A stretch of DNA of 26,883 bases from contig JAQUSA010000002.1 in the NCBI GenBank assembly GCA_028715315.1, positions 1-26,883 of the forward strand, written 5' to 3'. This stretch comes from Candidatus Omnitrophota bacterium (GTDB lineage Bacteria; Omnitrophota; Gorgyraeia; Pluralincolimonadales; Pluralincolimonadaceae). This document shows positions 15,349-23,172 of the stretch, one piece after another. The notes under the pieces are model-generated. The model searched no databases. It saw only the letters and a list, made by a program, of their open reading frames with translations, and was not told the DNA's origin. Positions within the stretch are counted from its first letter, which is position 1. The number at the start of each line of letters is the position of its first letter. Position numbers and translations under genes: made by a program.

Positions 15349-16308
15349 ATGAACGGAACCGGACTGGATTTCGAAAAACCCATATTGGAGCTTGAGCGCA
15401 AGGTAGAAGAGCTCAAGAAGTTCACCTCTTCCGAGAATATCGACCTCTCCTCAGAGATTAAGAAGCTCGAGGACAAGCTCGATAAGGTCAAGCGCGAGGT
15501 CTTCGAGTCGCTGAGCCCGTGGCAGAGGGTCCAGATTGCGCGCCACCCCAAGAGGCCCTATACGCTGGACTATATAGGCCTGATGATGACGGATTTCGTG
15601 GAAGTGCACGGCGACAGGGTCTTCGGCGACGATAAGGCGCTTATCTGCGGGTTCGCGAAGATAGACGGCCAGAACGTCGTCGTGATGGGCCACCAGAAGG
15701 GCCGCGACACGAAAGAGAACCTCATGAGGAATTTCGGCTCCGCCCACCCGGAAGGGTACAGGAAGGCGATGAGGGTGATGCATATGGGAGAGAAGTTCAA
15801 GCTCCCGATAATCGTATTCATAGACACTCCAGGGGCGTATCCGGGCATAGGCGCCGAGGAGAGGGGCCAGGCAGAGGCGATCGCGTTGAACCTTATGGAG
15901 ATGGCCCGGCTGAAAGTCCCGATAGTCTGCTATATCATCGGGGAGGGCGGTTCCGGCGGAGCCCTTGGAGTGGGCATCGGCGACAGGATCTGCGTCCTCG
16001 AGAACGCGTATTATTCGGTAATATCCCCGGAAGGATGCGCCGCGATACTATGGAAGGACAGGACGAGGGCGCCGGACGCGGCAAAGGCGCTTAAGCTTAC
16101 CGCGCAGGACCTGCTTGACCTCGGGCTCATAGAAGAGGTGGTGCCCGAGCCGCTGGGCGGGGCGCACCGCGACCCGGCTAAGATGGCCGCAACGATAAAG
16201 GATTCTGCAAAAAAGCACCTTAAGGAGCTTTTGACGATGTCCCCGGACGACCTGATCGAGGCAAGATATGATAAATACAGGAAGATAGGAGCTTTCTCGA
16301 CAGAATGA
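15349..16308 (+). CDS. accA: Acetyl-CoA carboxylase carboxyltransferase subunit alpha
   Basis: Half of the carboxyltransferase that makes malonyl-CoA for fatty-acid synthesis, working with AccD. At 319 aa it is full length, with the N-terminal helical hairpin (L-E-L-E-R-K-V-E-E-L) followed by the crotonase-like core. Signatures are R-P-Y-T-L-D-Y-I, G-H-Q-K-G-R-D-T-K-E-N, D-T-P-G-A-Y-P-G-I-G-A-E-E-R-G-Q and the oxyanion loop G-E-G-G-S-G-G-A-L, then I-S-P-E-G-C-A-A-I-L-W. It starts 9 bases after the transpeptidase stop without a visible Shine-Dalgarno and ends with an ATGA overlap into the kinase gene. accD is not in the window. Confidence 0.97.
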   Translation: MNGTGLDFEKPILELERKVEELKKFTSSENIDLSSEIKKLEDKLDKVKREVFESLSPWQRVQIARHPKRPYTLDYIGLMMTDFVEVHGDRVFGDDKALICGFAKIDGQNVVVMGHQKGRDTKENLMRNFGSAHPEGYRKAMRVMHMGEKFKLPIIVFIDTPGAYPGIGAEERGQAEAIALNLMEMARLKVPIVCYIIGEGGSGGALGVGIGDRICVLENAYYSVISPEGCAAILWKDRTRAPDAAKALKLTAQDLLDLGLIEEVVPEPLGGAHRDPAKMAATIKDSAKKHLKELLTMSPDDLIEARYDKYRKIGAFSTE

Positions 16309-16727
16309 AAGAACTTGAATTCGAGATACCGAGCGACCCGGAATATATAAAGGATGCCTCCGAGAAGGTGCTGGGTTTCCTGGAGGGGCTGGAGCTTACG
16401 AAGGAGATACTTTTCGACATAAGGCTTTGCCTGGAAGAAGCCGTCATAAACGCGATAAAGTACGGCAATAAGCTCGAAAAGGCGATCCCCGTGTCTATAA
16501 GGGTTTCTTTTTCGGAAGGCAGGCTCGAGATCATGGTAAAGGATTGCGGCAAGGGATTCCAGTACAGCGATATCCCGGACCCCCGCTCAAGCAAGAATAT
16601 ACTGAAACACGGCGGCAGGGGCCTTTTCTTGATAAGGAACCTTATGGATGAAGTAGTATTTAATGATAGCGGAAACGAGATAAAAATGATAAAATCCATT
16701 AGTGGAGGAAAATCCGATGGTGGTTAA
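16305..16727 (+). CDS. RsbW/SpoIIAB-like serine kinase (HATPase_c)
   Basis: An anti-sigma-factor-type serine protein kinase of 140 aa made of a single GHKL ATPase domain. The N box is L-E-E-A-V-I-N-A-I-K-Y-G-N (Glu44, Glu45, Asn49), the G1 box V-K-D-C-G-K-G-F (Asp80) and the G2 box G-G-R-G-L (103-107). There is no histidine-kinase dimerisation domain, as expected for RsbW/SpoIIAB. Such kinases phosphorylate a serine on a STAS partner and, in the classical system, sequester a sigma factor. The partner STAS gene overlaps its 3' end by 11 bases and mlaEFD follow. No sigma-factor gene is in the window, so the target may not be a sigma factor. ATG overlaps the accA stop (ATGA). Confidence 0.88.
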   Translation: MKELEFEIPSDPEYIKDASEKVLGFLEGLELTKEILFDIRLCLEEAVINAIKYGNKLEKAIPVSIRVSFSEGRLEIMVKDCGKGFQYSDIPDPRSSKNILKHGGRGLFLIRNLMDEVVFNDSGNEIKMIKSISGGKSDGG

Positions 16728-17049
16728 AGAGAAAAAAGTGGGTGACGCGGTAGTCCTGGTAGTCGACGGAGAGATAAATTTCAACTCGTCTCCGGATTTC
16801 AGGAAAGCCTTCCTTAAGGTCCTGGAAGAAAAGGCCCAGAAGGTCGTGGTAAACCTCTCAAGCGTCGCGTATGTCGATTCGTCCGGGCTCGCGACCCTCG
16901 TTGAAGCCCACCAGAAGGTCAAGAGTTCCGGCGGCAAACTGAAACTGACCAACCTTTCCGCCAAGGTGAAGAGCCTCTTCGAGATAACGAAGCTGGAAAA
17001 ATTATTCGATATCCAACCGACCGAGGATGAAGCGGTAAAGTCGTTCTAA
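16717..17049 (+). CDS. STAS-domain anti-sigma antagonist / possible MlaB-like partner
   Basis: A 110-aa single STAS domain. I place the start at ATG 16717, where GGAGGA sits 7 bases upstream; a GTG at 16702 is in frame but would put that site inside the gene. The hallmark Y-V-D-S-S-G-L is at residues 52-58, with Ser56 aligned to the phosphorylated serine of SpoIIAA/RsbV. STAS proteins of this type are phosphorylated by the RsbW-like kinase and freed by a PP2C phosphatase. MlaB of the Mla lipid transporter is also a lone STAS protein and binds MlaF; here the gene lies directly before mlaE. It could therefore act as RsbV, as MlaB, or as both. STAS identity is firm; the role is inferred. Confidence 0.9.
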   Translation: MVVKEKKVGDAVVLVVDGEINFNSSPDFRKAFLKVLEEKAQKVVVNLSSVAYVDSSGLATLVEAHQKVKSSGGKLKLTNLSAKVKSLFEITKLEKLFDIQPTEDEAVKSF

Positions 17050-17066
17050 ATCAACGTGAGGCAGTA

Positions 17067-17861
17067 ATGAACATATTGCAGGCCATAGGCAGGGTGACAT
17101 TAAGCGCGGGCGCGGCCATTTGGGACGTATTCGCGCTGTTTTTTAGGACGTTATACTGGCTTTTTTACGCTCCGCTGAGGGGCAAATTCATCGGAAGGCA
17201 CTATATATTCTCGCAGATGGTATTTGCCGGGGTCCAGTCGCTGCTGATAGTTTTCTTTGTCGCATTATTCATAGGCATGGTCCTGGCTATGCAGGGCGCC
17301 TACCAGCTGAGCCAGCTGGGCGCGGTCAGGTTCGTTGCCGCCCTCATAAGCGTTTCGATGTGCCGTGAGATCGGCCCGGTACTCATAGCCCTTGTGGTCG
17401 CGGGAAGGGTTGGTTCCGCCATCGCGGCCGAGCTGGGCACTATGAAAGTCACGGAGCAGATAGAGGCTCTCGAGACTATGGCGATGAACCCCATAAGGTA
17501 CCTGGTCGTGCCGAGGTTCCTGGCGCTGATAGTGATGCTCCCGGCGCTGACGATAATGGGAGACCTGATAGGAATGTTGGGCGGCTACATCGTCGGAGTC
17601 TATAACCTTGGCATAAGCCCCGGCCTGTATATCAAGACGAATTTCGATTTCCTGGTCCTCAAGGACGTCATGACGGGCCTTTTGAAGAGTTTTGTATTCG
17701 GCATGATAATAGCGATGATAGGATGCTACATGGGGCTCAATACGAAGGGCGGCGCGGAGGGCGTCGGGCGTTCCACGACGATGAGCGTCGTCGTAAGCTT
17801 CATACTTATAATACTGGCAGACGCTATATTAACCGGATTATTCTATTTCGCAAGCGTATAA
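17067..17861 (+). CDS. mlaE: MlaE-family lipid ABC transporter permease
   Basis: The inner-membrane permease of an Mla/MCE-type phospholipid transporter, 264 aa. After an N-terminal amphipathic segment (about 1-45), hydrophobic helices occupy the rest. Family motifs are F-I-G-M-V-L-A-M-Q-G-A-Y-Q-L near 70, C-R-E-I-G-P-V-L-I-A-L-V-V-A-G-R-V-G-S-A-I-A-A-E-L-G-T-M around 108-136 (the MlaE signature) with E-Q-I-E-A-L-E-T-M-A-M-N-P, and G-A-E-G-V-G-R-S-T-T near the C-terminus. Followed 4 bases later by mlaF and then mlaD, the conserved MlaEFD order. GAGG lies before the ATG. Confidence 0.95.
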   Translation: MNILQAIGRVTLSAGAAIWDVFALFFRTLYWLFYAPLRGKFIGRHYIFSQMVFAGVQSLLIVFFVALFIGMVLAMQGAYQLSQLGAVRFVAALISVSMCREIGPVLIALVVAGRVGSAIAAELGTMKVTEQIEALETMAMNPIRYLVVPRFLALIVMLPALTIMGDLIGMLGGYIVGVYNLGISPGLYIKTNFDFLVLKDVMTGLLKSFVFGMIIAMIGCYMGLNTKGGAEGVGRSTTMSVVVSFILIILADAILTGLFYFASV

Positions 17862-17865
17862 AACT

Positions 17866-18669
17866 ATGGAAGAAAAAAGAGAAGTAGTAATAAGGATAGA
17901 GAACCTCGAAAAGCAGTTCGGCGGCCGCAAGGTGCTAGAGGGCATCAGCCTCGACGTATATAAGAGCGAGACCCTCGTAATAGTCGGGGGCTCCGGCTGC
18001 GGCAAATCCACGCTGCTGCGCCATATAATAGGCCAGCTGAAGCCGGATGCCGGCAAGGTCTACCTTTTCGGCAAGGATATAACGAAAGCGAACGAAGACG
18101 AGATGGACAGCATAAAGAAGAGGTTCGGCATGCTCTTCCAGTCCGCGGCCCTCTTCGATTCGCTGACCGTCGAGGAGAATATCGCGCTCCCGATGAGGGA
18201 GCACACAAAGCTCGACGACCATATCATCAAGATCATGGTAAAAATGAAACTGAACCAGGTGGGGCTGCGCGGTTTCGGCCATTTGAACACCTCACAGCTT
18301 TCCGGAGGCATGAAGAAACGCGTAGGCCTCGCCAGGGCCATAGCCCTGGACCCCGAGATAATATTTTATGACGAGCCTTCCGCTGGACTCGACCCTGTCG
18401 TGACCGCCGTCGTGGATAAGCTTATCCTCGACCTGTCCTCTGCGCTTTCGATCACGTCCGTCGTCGTGACCCATGACATGAACTCGGTTTTCAGGATAGC
18501 CGACAGGATAGTCATGCTCTATAAGGGCAAGATCCTCCAGATAGGCACGAAGGAAGAGATAAAGAATTCGAAGAACGAATATATACAACAGTTCATAAAC
18601 GGGACTATCGAAGGGCCTATGCAGTTCTTCGCGCCTGACGAAGGCTACCTGGAAGAGCTCACAAAATAA
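17866..18669 (+). CDS. mlaF: MlaF-family lipid ABC transporter ATPase
   Basis: The cytoplasmic ATPase of the Mla-type transporter, 267 aa. The Walker A motif is G-G-S-G-C-G-K-S (41-48, Lys47), the Q-loop L-F-Q-S-A-A-L-F-D-S-L is of the MlaF type, the signature is L-S-G-G-M-K-K-R-V-G-L-A-R-A, Walker B I-I-F-Y-D-E-P-S-A-G-L-D-P, and the switch histidine is in V-T-H-D-M. The D-E-P-S-A-G-L-D-P form and M-K-K-R are typical of MCE-transporter ATPases. The C-terminal extension (G-T-I-E-G-P-M-Q-F-F-A-P) is also common in this group; in E. coli this region is near the MlaB contact. No strong Shine-Dalgarno; coupled to mlaE. Confidence 0.95.
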   Translation: MEEKREVVIRIENLEKQFGGRKVLEGISLDVYKSETLVIVGGSGCGKSTLLRHIIGQLKPDAGKVYLFGKDITKANEDEMDSIKKRFGMLFQSAALFDSLTVEENIALPMREHTKLDDHIIKIMVKMKLNQVGLRGFGHLNTSQLSGGMKKRVGLARAIALDPEIIFYDEPSAGLDPVVTAVVDKLILDLSSALSITSVVVTHDMNSVFRIADRIVMLYKGKILQIGTKEEIKNSKNEYIQQFINGTIEGPMQFFAPDEGYLEELTK

Positions 18670-18682
18670 AAGGAGTCATGAC

Positions 18683-19333
18683 ATGCTTAAGATCAATAAT
18701 GAGATAAAAACCGGGGTCGTGGTCGTCGCCGCAGCGCTCGTGTTCTTGTATATCTTCACGGCTATGGGCGCCGGCGGGAAGAAAGGCCCGAACGATTACA
18801 AATTGAACGTCGTCTTCAATTATGTGAGCGGCCTCGAAGACAAGTCGCCTGTCAAGCTTGCCGGCGTCGAAGTCGGAGAGGTGGAGAAGGTCGTACACTC
18901 ATATGCAGACGACCAGACGAAGGTCATTGTGACCCTCAACCTGAGGGGCGACGCAAAAATACGCGAGGATTCGAAGATAAAGATAAGCACCACCGGGCTT
19001 ATCGGGGAAAAATATATAGAGATTACCGGCGGAACGAAGGGCTCGCCCTTTGTCGCTAAGGGGTCTACGCTCGAGGGGGTGGACCTCTTCGAGATGGATG
19101 AGCTTATAGGAAGGCTGGATTCCGCCATGCAGGACCTGCAGAAGCTTATGGGCCACGCCGATGACCTTCTGGTCGATAACAAAGATGATATCAGGGCTAC
19201 CATAATGAACCTGAAGGATTCGTCCGAGAACCTCAAGGAGTTCAGCGACGACGTCAAGCGTAACCCGTGGAAACTGCTTATGAAGGGCAAAGACGCCAAG
19301 AAAGACGACGTCGTAAAAGACAAGAGGAAATAG
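18683..19333 (+). CDS. mlaD: MlaD-family MCE-domain lipid-binding protein
   Basis: The periplasmic substrate-binding ring subunit, 216 aa. A short cytoplasmic N-terminus (K-I-N-N-E-I-K-T-G), one membrane anchor (about 10-28), and an MCE domain (about 38-116: V-V-F-N-Y-V-S-G-L-x-x-x-S-P-V-K-L-A-G-V-E-V-G-E-V and I-S-T-T-G-L-I-G-E-K-Y-I-E). After it comes a helical tail of about 100 residues (D-L-Q-K-L-M to S-S-E-N-L-K-E-F-S-D-D-V-K-R-N-P-W-K-L-L) ending in a Lys/Asp-rich segment. The R-N-P-W-K-L-L ending is common in MCE proteins. AAAGGAG lies 7 bases before the ATG. It completes MlaEFD; no mlaC or mlaA is in the window. Confidence 0.94.
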   Translation: MLKINNEIKTGVVVVAAALVFLYIFTAMGAGGKKGPNDYKLNVVFNYVSGLEDKSPVKLAGVEVGEVEKVVHSYADDQTKVIVTLNLRGDAKIREDSKIKISTTGLIGEKYIEITGGTKGSPFVAKGSTLEGVDLFEMDELIGRLDSAMQDLQKLMGHADDLLVDNKDDIRATIMNLKDSSENLKEFSDDVKRNPWKLLMKGKDAKKDDVVKDKRK

Positions 19334-19342
19334 GAGCGGAAA

Positions 19343-20212
19343 ATGAAAAAATATTTCTTTATGGCCGCTGTCACGGCGATCTTCGGGATATCATTAATGT
19401 CCGCGGCGCTTACGCCGCAGGCCTTCGCGGCAAAGGAGACCGAGAAGACCGCCAAGGTCACCTTCGTTCAGGGAGACGTGAAGGTCCAGAAGTCCGGCGC
19501 GACGGCGTGGAACGCGGCTAAGGCCGGCCTCGTGCTTTCCGACGGAGACGCTATAAAGACCGCGAAAACATCGGCCGTTGAGATATCATTCGACAAAAAT
19601 AACAAGAACATGGTGCGCCTCGAGGAGGAATCTACCGCGATCCTGCGCGGAAAATCACTCAACAGGATAGAGCTGCCTGTGGGGAGGATACGCTCTTTGG
19701 TCAAGAGCCTTAAGAAAGAATCCTCGTTCGACATCAAGACGCCTACGGTGGTCGCCGGGGCGCGCGGAAGCGGCTGGGACGTGATCGCCTCGGATAAGAG
19801 GGATAATATCAAGGCTTTCGAGGATGAGATATTCGTGCAATCCTATGACCAGCAGGGGAAGCTGATCAAAGAGATATTTGTCAGGGAGGGATGGGAGGTC
19901 CTCGTGGACAGGTTCCAGTCTCCAGGCGAATTGATAGAGCTTACCGACAGGGACAGGAACGACTGGAATTCATGGCGCGATGACCTTGGCAGCCGCCTTG
20001 GGCCCGGCGCTACCGGCATAAATGATAACATGACGGGGAAGTTCGGCAGCGTCCAGGATATCCAGGACAGGCTCGACGAACAGGAAGATTTCAAGGACCA
20101 GGTCTTCGAGACGGAAGATATCAGGAAGGTCGAGGACAGGGTCGAAAACGATAACAGGCTCGATCAGAAGCCCTCCGAGCCATGCAACAGCCCGGGATTT
20201 GTATGTCCGTAA
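19343..20212 (+). CDS. Secreted FecR-domain protein
   Basis: A periplasmic protein of 289 aa. Signal peptide 1-29 (cleavage after A-F-A) is followed by a FecR domain (about 38-165) with V-T-F-V-Q-G-D-V-K-V, L-x-D-G-D-A-I-K-T, a beta-strand with E-E-E-S-T-A-I-L, and T-P-T-V-V-A-G-A-R-G-S. This free-standing form lacks the N-terminal helix-turn-helix/transmembrane part of the iron-regulating FecR anti-sigma factors and is secreted instead. The C-terminal 100 residues are Asp/Glu/Arg-rich, look disordered, and end in a short Cys pair (E-P-C-N-S-P-G-F-V-C-P). AGGAG precedes the ATG. The gene is followed by an outer-membrane barrel and a CHASE2 sensor, an arrangement suggesting an envelope-signalling unit. 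The exact role is unknown. Confidence 0.85.
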   Translation: MKKYFFMAAVTAIFGISLMSAALTPQAFAAKETEKTAKVTFVQGDVKVQKSGATAWNAAKAGLVLSDGDAIKTAKTSAVEISFDKNNKNMVRLEEESTAILRGKSLNRIELPVGRIRSLVKSLKKESSFDIKTPTVVAGARGSGWDVIASDKRDNIKAFEDEIFVQSYDQQGKLIKEIFVREGWEVLVDRFQSPGELIELTDRDRNDWNSWRDDLGSRLGPGATGINDNMTGKFGSVQDIQDRLDEQEDFKDQVFETEDIRKVEDRVENDNRLDQKPSEPCNSPGFVCP

Positions 20213-20248
20213 ACAGGTTCGTCGCGGAATAATTAAGGATAATATCGA

Positions 20249-21277
20249 ATGAACAAGGCGGTCATAAGGTGTCTGGCGGTGGCTATATTTGCTTATGCCG
20301 GTTCTTTCTCCTTCGCCGCGGACTTCAAGGAAGAAGAGACTACCGAAAAATTCCTTGGCAAGTCCGAAGAGAAGACCTATAAGAAAGTGGAGACCCTGAA
20401 GGAGCACAAGAGGTACAAGACAAAACTGCTCGTATCTGCCACGCAGGGCTATGACAATAACGTGTTCCTGGATTCGCGCAGGAAAGGCGACACTTTTTCC
20501 GAATTCATAATAGACGGAAACATATCGTACCCGATGAACGGCAGGTGGGATTTCTACTTCGACGCGTCCACGCATGACATAACCTACTGGGAAGCCACGC
20601 AGGCGAACCTCATCGATACGAACCTCAAAATGGGTTTTGAGGGCAGGCTGCCGTGGGGTTTTACCGCAAATGTCTATAACGATATCGAGCTTATGGAATA
20701 CCAGAATAACGACGACGGCGAGTATGTCGGCGATAAGGCGGGGTTGTTGCTAAAACAAAAGCTGCCGAATAACTTCTTCCACTCCTTCCAATACGAGTAC
20801 TTTTACAAGAACTATTCGGACAGGAAAGCCTTTAACGGATGGGGCGGGTTGTCGGACAGCGACAGGATCGACAACAGGAATACGGTCGATTACAGCGTCG
20901 GCAAATACATGAAGAATTCGATGGTAAAGGTGTTCGGGGAATATTACCTTAACAGCTCCAACGACAGCTATTTGGATTATTACGATTACGAGTCCGTTAA
21001 GCTCGGATCATCGGCAATATACCTCCTGACGGACAAGCTGAGCGCCTACGCCTCATTTTATGAACAGTTCAGGCATTATTCGGGCAGGACCATTCCCGAC
21101 GACGCGACCGTCAAGGAAAATGACAGGGGCTGGGTCACGACGGCGGCGCTCTACTACGATATTACCAAGAGCGCGACCCTCGGCCTGAACTATTCCTACA
21201 GGCAGAACAGGTCCAATAACCCGTCGCAGAAATACTCAGGCTCGATAACCTCCCTCGGGTTGTATTACAGGTTTTAG
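20249..21277 (+). CDS. Outer-membrane beta-barrel protein
   Basis: A 342-aa predicted outer-membrane barrel. The signal peptide ends near residue 23 (S-F-A, then A-D-F). A charged plug-like segment rich in Lys/Glu follows (E-E-E-T-T-E-K-F to E-H-K-R-Y-K), then repeated short amphipathic strands rich in Tyr, Phe, Trp and Asn/Asp turns (for example W-D-F-Y-F-D-A-S-T-H-D-I, F-H-S-F-Q-Y-E-Y-F-Y, K-V-F-G-E-Y-Y-L). The last residue is Phe in S-L-G-L-Y-Y-R-F, the signal recognised by the BAM assembly machinery. AAGGA precedes the ATG by about nine bases. No family-specific motif is recognised. Placed between a FecR-domain protein and a CHASE2 phosphatase, it may be a receptor or porin in the same pathway. 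Confidence 0.8.
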   Translation: MNKAVIRCLAVAIFAYAGSFSFAADFKEEETTEKFLGKSEEKTYKKVETLKEHKRYKTKLLVSATQGYDNNVFLDSRRKGDTFSEFIIDGNISYPMNGRWDFYFDASTHDITYWEATQANLIDTNLKMGFEGRLPWGFTANVYNDIELMEYQNNDDGEYVGDKAGLLLKQKLPNNFFHSFQYEYFYKNYSDRKAFNGWGGLSDSDRIDNRNTVDYSVGKYMKNSMVKVFGEYYLNSSNDSYLDYYDYESVKLGSSAIYLLTDKLSAYASFYEQFRHYSGRTIPDDATVKENDRGWVTTAALYYDITKSATLGLNYSYRQNRSNNPSQKYSGSITSLGLYYRF

Positions 21278-21300
21278 CAACAATGCCAAAGGATAAAATG

Positions 21301-23172
21301 ATGCCGCTAAAGTACGCGGCATATTTCATCATTGCCGCAATCCCCGTATTTCTTTCCGTCTCAAAGGCATTCGAGACATACGAGCTGCAGACGCTCGACC
21401 TGCGTTTCATGTTGAGGCCTCAGGTAAAAGTAAGCCCCGATATAGCCATAATCGAGATAGCCGAGGATTCCGTCAAGGAGATCGGGCGCTGGCCCTTTGA
21501 CAGGGTATTCCATGCCGACATGATAAATTTCCTCGGGCAGCTCGGAGCGAAGGCCGTAGTATTCGATATCCAGTTCGCCGAAGAAAGCCCCTCGGACAAA
21601 TATATGCTGGAGGAGGCGAAAAACGCCCGCTGCGCCATATATTATCCTATAGTCCTTGATTATAGAGGCGCGGCCAGGAACGGCCTGCCGTATGCGAACA
21701 GGGTAGAGGTCCCCGTGCTTCCGTCGTTCGCTAAGACAGCCGCGGGCGCCGGTTTCATAAACGTGGTCCCGGATGTAGACGGTAAGGTAAGGAAAGTGCC
21801 GTTAAAGATCGAATGCGGCGGGCGGGAATATCTCCAGCTTGCATATATGGTCGCGAAGGACAACTACGACCTTAGGCGCAGGAGGCTGCCCGTTGACGGG
21901 GACGGAATGTTCCTGATCAATTATCCAGGCAAATGGACGAAGACCTTCAGGCATTATTCCTTCGTCGATATCCTTGTCTCATTCGAGAAGACCGTAATGG
22001 GCGAAAAGCCGAGGATAAACCTCGCCGAATTGAACGGGAAGATATGTATCATCGGCCTGACCGAGGCCGGCGGCGTGGATATAAGGGCAAACCCCCTTGA
22101 GACGGCATATCCCATGGTCGGCGCGCACGCGAGCATCCTCAACTCCATCATACAGAATAAATACCTGGCCAGGGCCGGAAGGGCCGCGAACCTCATCCTG
22201 CTGCTGGTGCTTTGCCTGCCGATAGCTTTCTTCGCGCACAGGGGCAGGCCGCTCTCAGGGCTCGCGTTCTTCGTCTCTGCCGTCGCGGCTTTTATATTTG
22301 CCGGATTCCTGCTGTTTATATTTTTCGGCCTGTGGATAGACATGTTCTACCCGGTCGCGCTGGCGATAGCCGTCTATCTCGGGACCACCGTATATAAATA
22401 CCTGGTCGAGCGCAGGAACAGGCTTTTGCTGGATAAGGAGCTGTCGATCGCAAAGAAGATACAGATGGACTTCCTGCCGCAGTCGGTGCCGCAGTTCAAG
22501 GATATAGAGGTCGCGACTTCAATAGATACCGCCAAGGCGGTCGGGGGCGACCTTTATGATTTCGCGGATTTCGTGAATATCAAGCCCGTGGCGCAAAAGA
22601 AACTCGGAATAATGATAGGCGACGTTTCCGGGAAGGGGGTGCCAGCCGCGCTCTTCATGGCCAGGGCGATAGCGGATTTCAGGCATTATTCCGGAGACAA
22701 CACGAAGCCCTCTGAGGTGCTGGATGAGTTGAATAAGCAGATAACCCTCAACTATAAGGCCGGGCTGTTCATAACGATGTTCTATATGATATTTGACGGT
22801 CAGGGCAGGGAGCTCGTCTTCTCGAACGCGGGGCACCTACCCGCGATAAAGCTGAATGCGTCGGGAGGCATAGACCTGCTCAAGACGGAGGGCATGCCGC
22901 TCGGGCTTATCGAGACGGAGGCATATGTCGATGACAGCGTTAAGCTCGGGCCCGGCGATTCGATAATTCTCTATACGGACGGCATCACCGAAGCCAGGAA
23001 TAACCTTAAGGAGGAATTCGGCGAGGAACGCCTTAAGGAAGTCGTGCTGAAGAACCACTATGCGTCACCGCTGCCCATGATAAACGCGATCAAGGGTGAA
23101 CTCGCGAAGTTCGTCGGGAATGAGCTTCAACATGACGATTGCACGCTTATAGTCATTAAGGTGAAAGATTGA
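21301..23172 (+). CDS. CHASE2 sensor - SpoIIE/PP2C serine phosphatase
   Basis: A membrane sensor phosphatase of 623 aa. An N-terminal helix (about 4-20) is followed by a periplasmic CHASE2 domain (about 25-285; D-L-R-F-M-L-R-P and A-I-I-E-I-A-E-D-S-V), a three-helix membrane block (about 290-365), a linker (E-L-S-I-A-K-K-I-Q-M-D-F-L-P), and a PP2C domain to the end. PP2C metal residues are visible in G-G-D-L-Y-D-F, G-D-V-S-G-K-G-V-P-A-A, Y-T-D-G-I-T-E-A and H-D-D-C-T. ATG 21301 is preferred because AAAGGA is 7 bases upstream; in-frame ATGs at 21298 and 21283 are possible, the latter without a ribosome site. It would dephosphorylate a STAS protein such as the one encoded at 16717. Confidence 0.88.
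   Translation: MPLKYAAYFIIAAIPVFLSVSKAFETYELQTLDLRFMLRPQVKVSPDIAIIEIAEDSVKEIGRWPFDRVFHADMINFLGQLGAKAVVFDIQFAEESPSDKYMLEEAKNARCAIYYPIVLDYRGAARNGLPYANRVEVPVLPSFAKTAAGAGFINVVPDVDGKVRKVPLKIECGGREYLQLAYMVAKDNYDLRRRRLPVDGDGMFLINYPGKWTKTFRHYSFVDILVSFEKTVMGEKPRINLAELNGKICIIGLTEAGGVDIRANPLETAYPMVGAHASILNSIIQNKYLARAGRAANLILLLVLCLPIAFFAHRGRPLSGLAFFVSAVAAFIFAGFLLFIFFGLWIDMFYPVALAIAVYLGTTVYKYLVERRNRLLLDKELSIAKKIQMDFLPQSVPQFKDIEVATSIDTAKAVGGDLYDFADFVNIKPVAQKKLGIMIGDVSGKGVPAALFMARAIADFRHYSGDNTKPSEVLDELNKQITLNYKAGLFITMFYMIFDGQGRELVFSNAGHLPAIKLNASGGIDLLKTEGMPLGLIETEAYVDDSVKLGPGDSIILYTDGITEARNNLKEEFGEERLKEVVLKNHYASPLPMINAIKGELAKFVGNELQHDDCTLIVIKVKD

Noticed and set aside
16305..17049. A classical sigma-factor control module
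   Set aside because: Kinase and STAS genes are clear, but no sigma-factor gene lies in the window, so a sigma target is not supported here.
19343..20212. FecR as an iron-uptake anti-sigma regulator
   Set aside because: The protein has a cleavable signal peptide and lacks the cytoplasmic helical and membrane parts; no FecI-type sigma factor or TonB receptor signature is seen in its neighbours.
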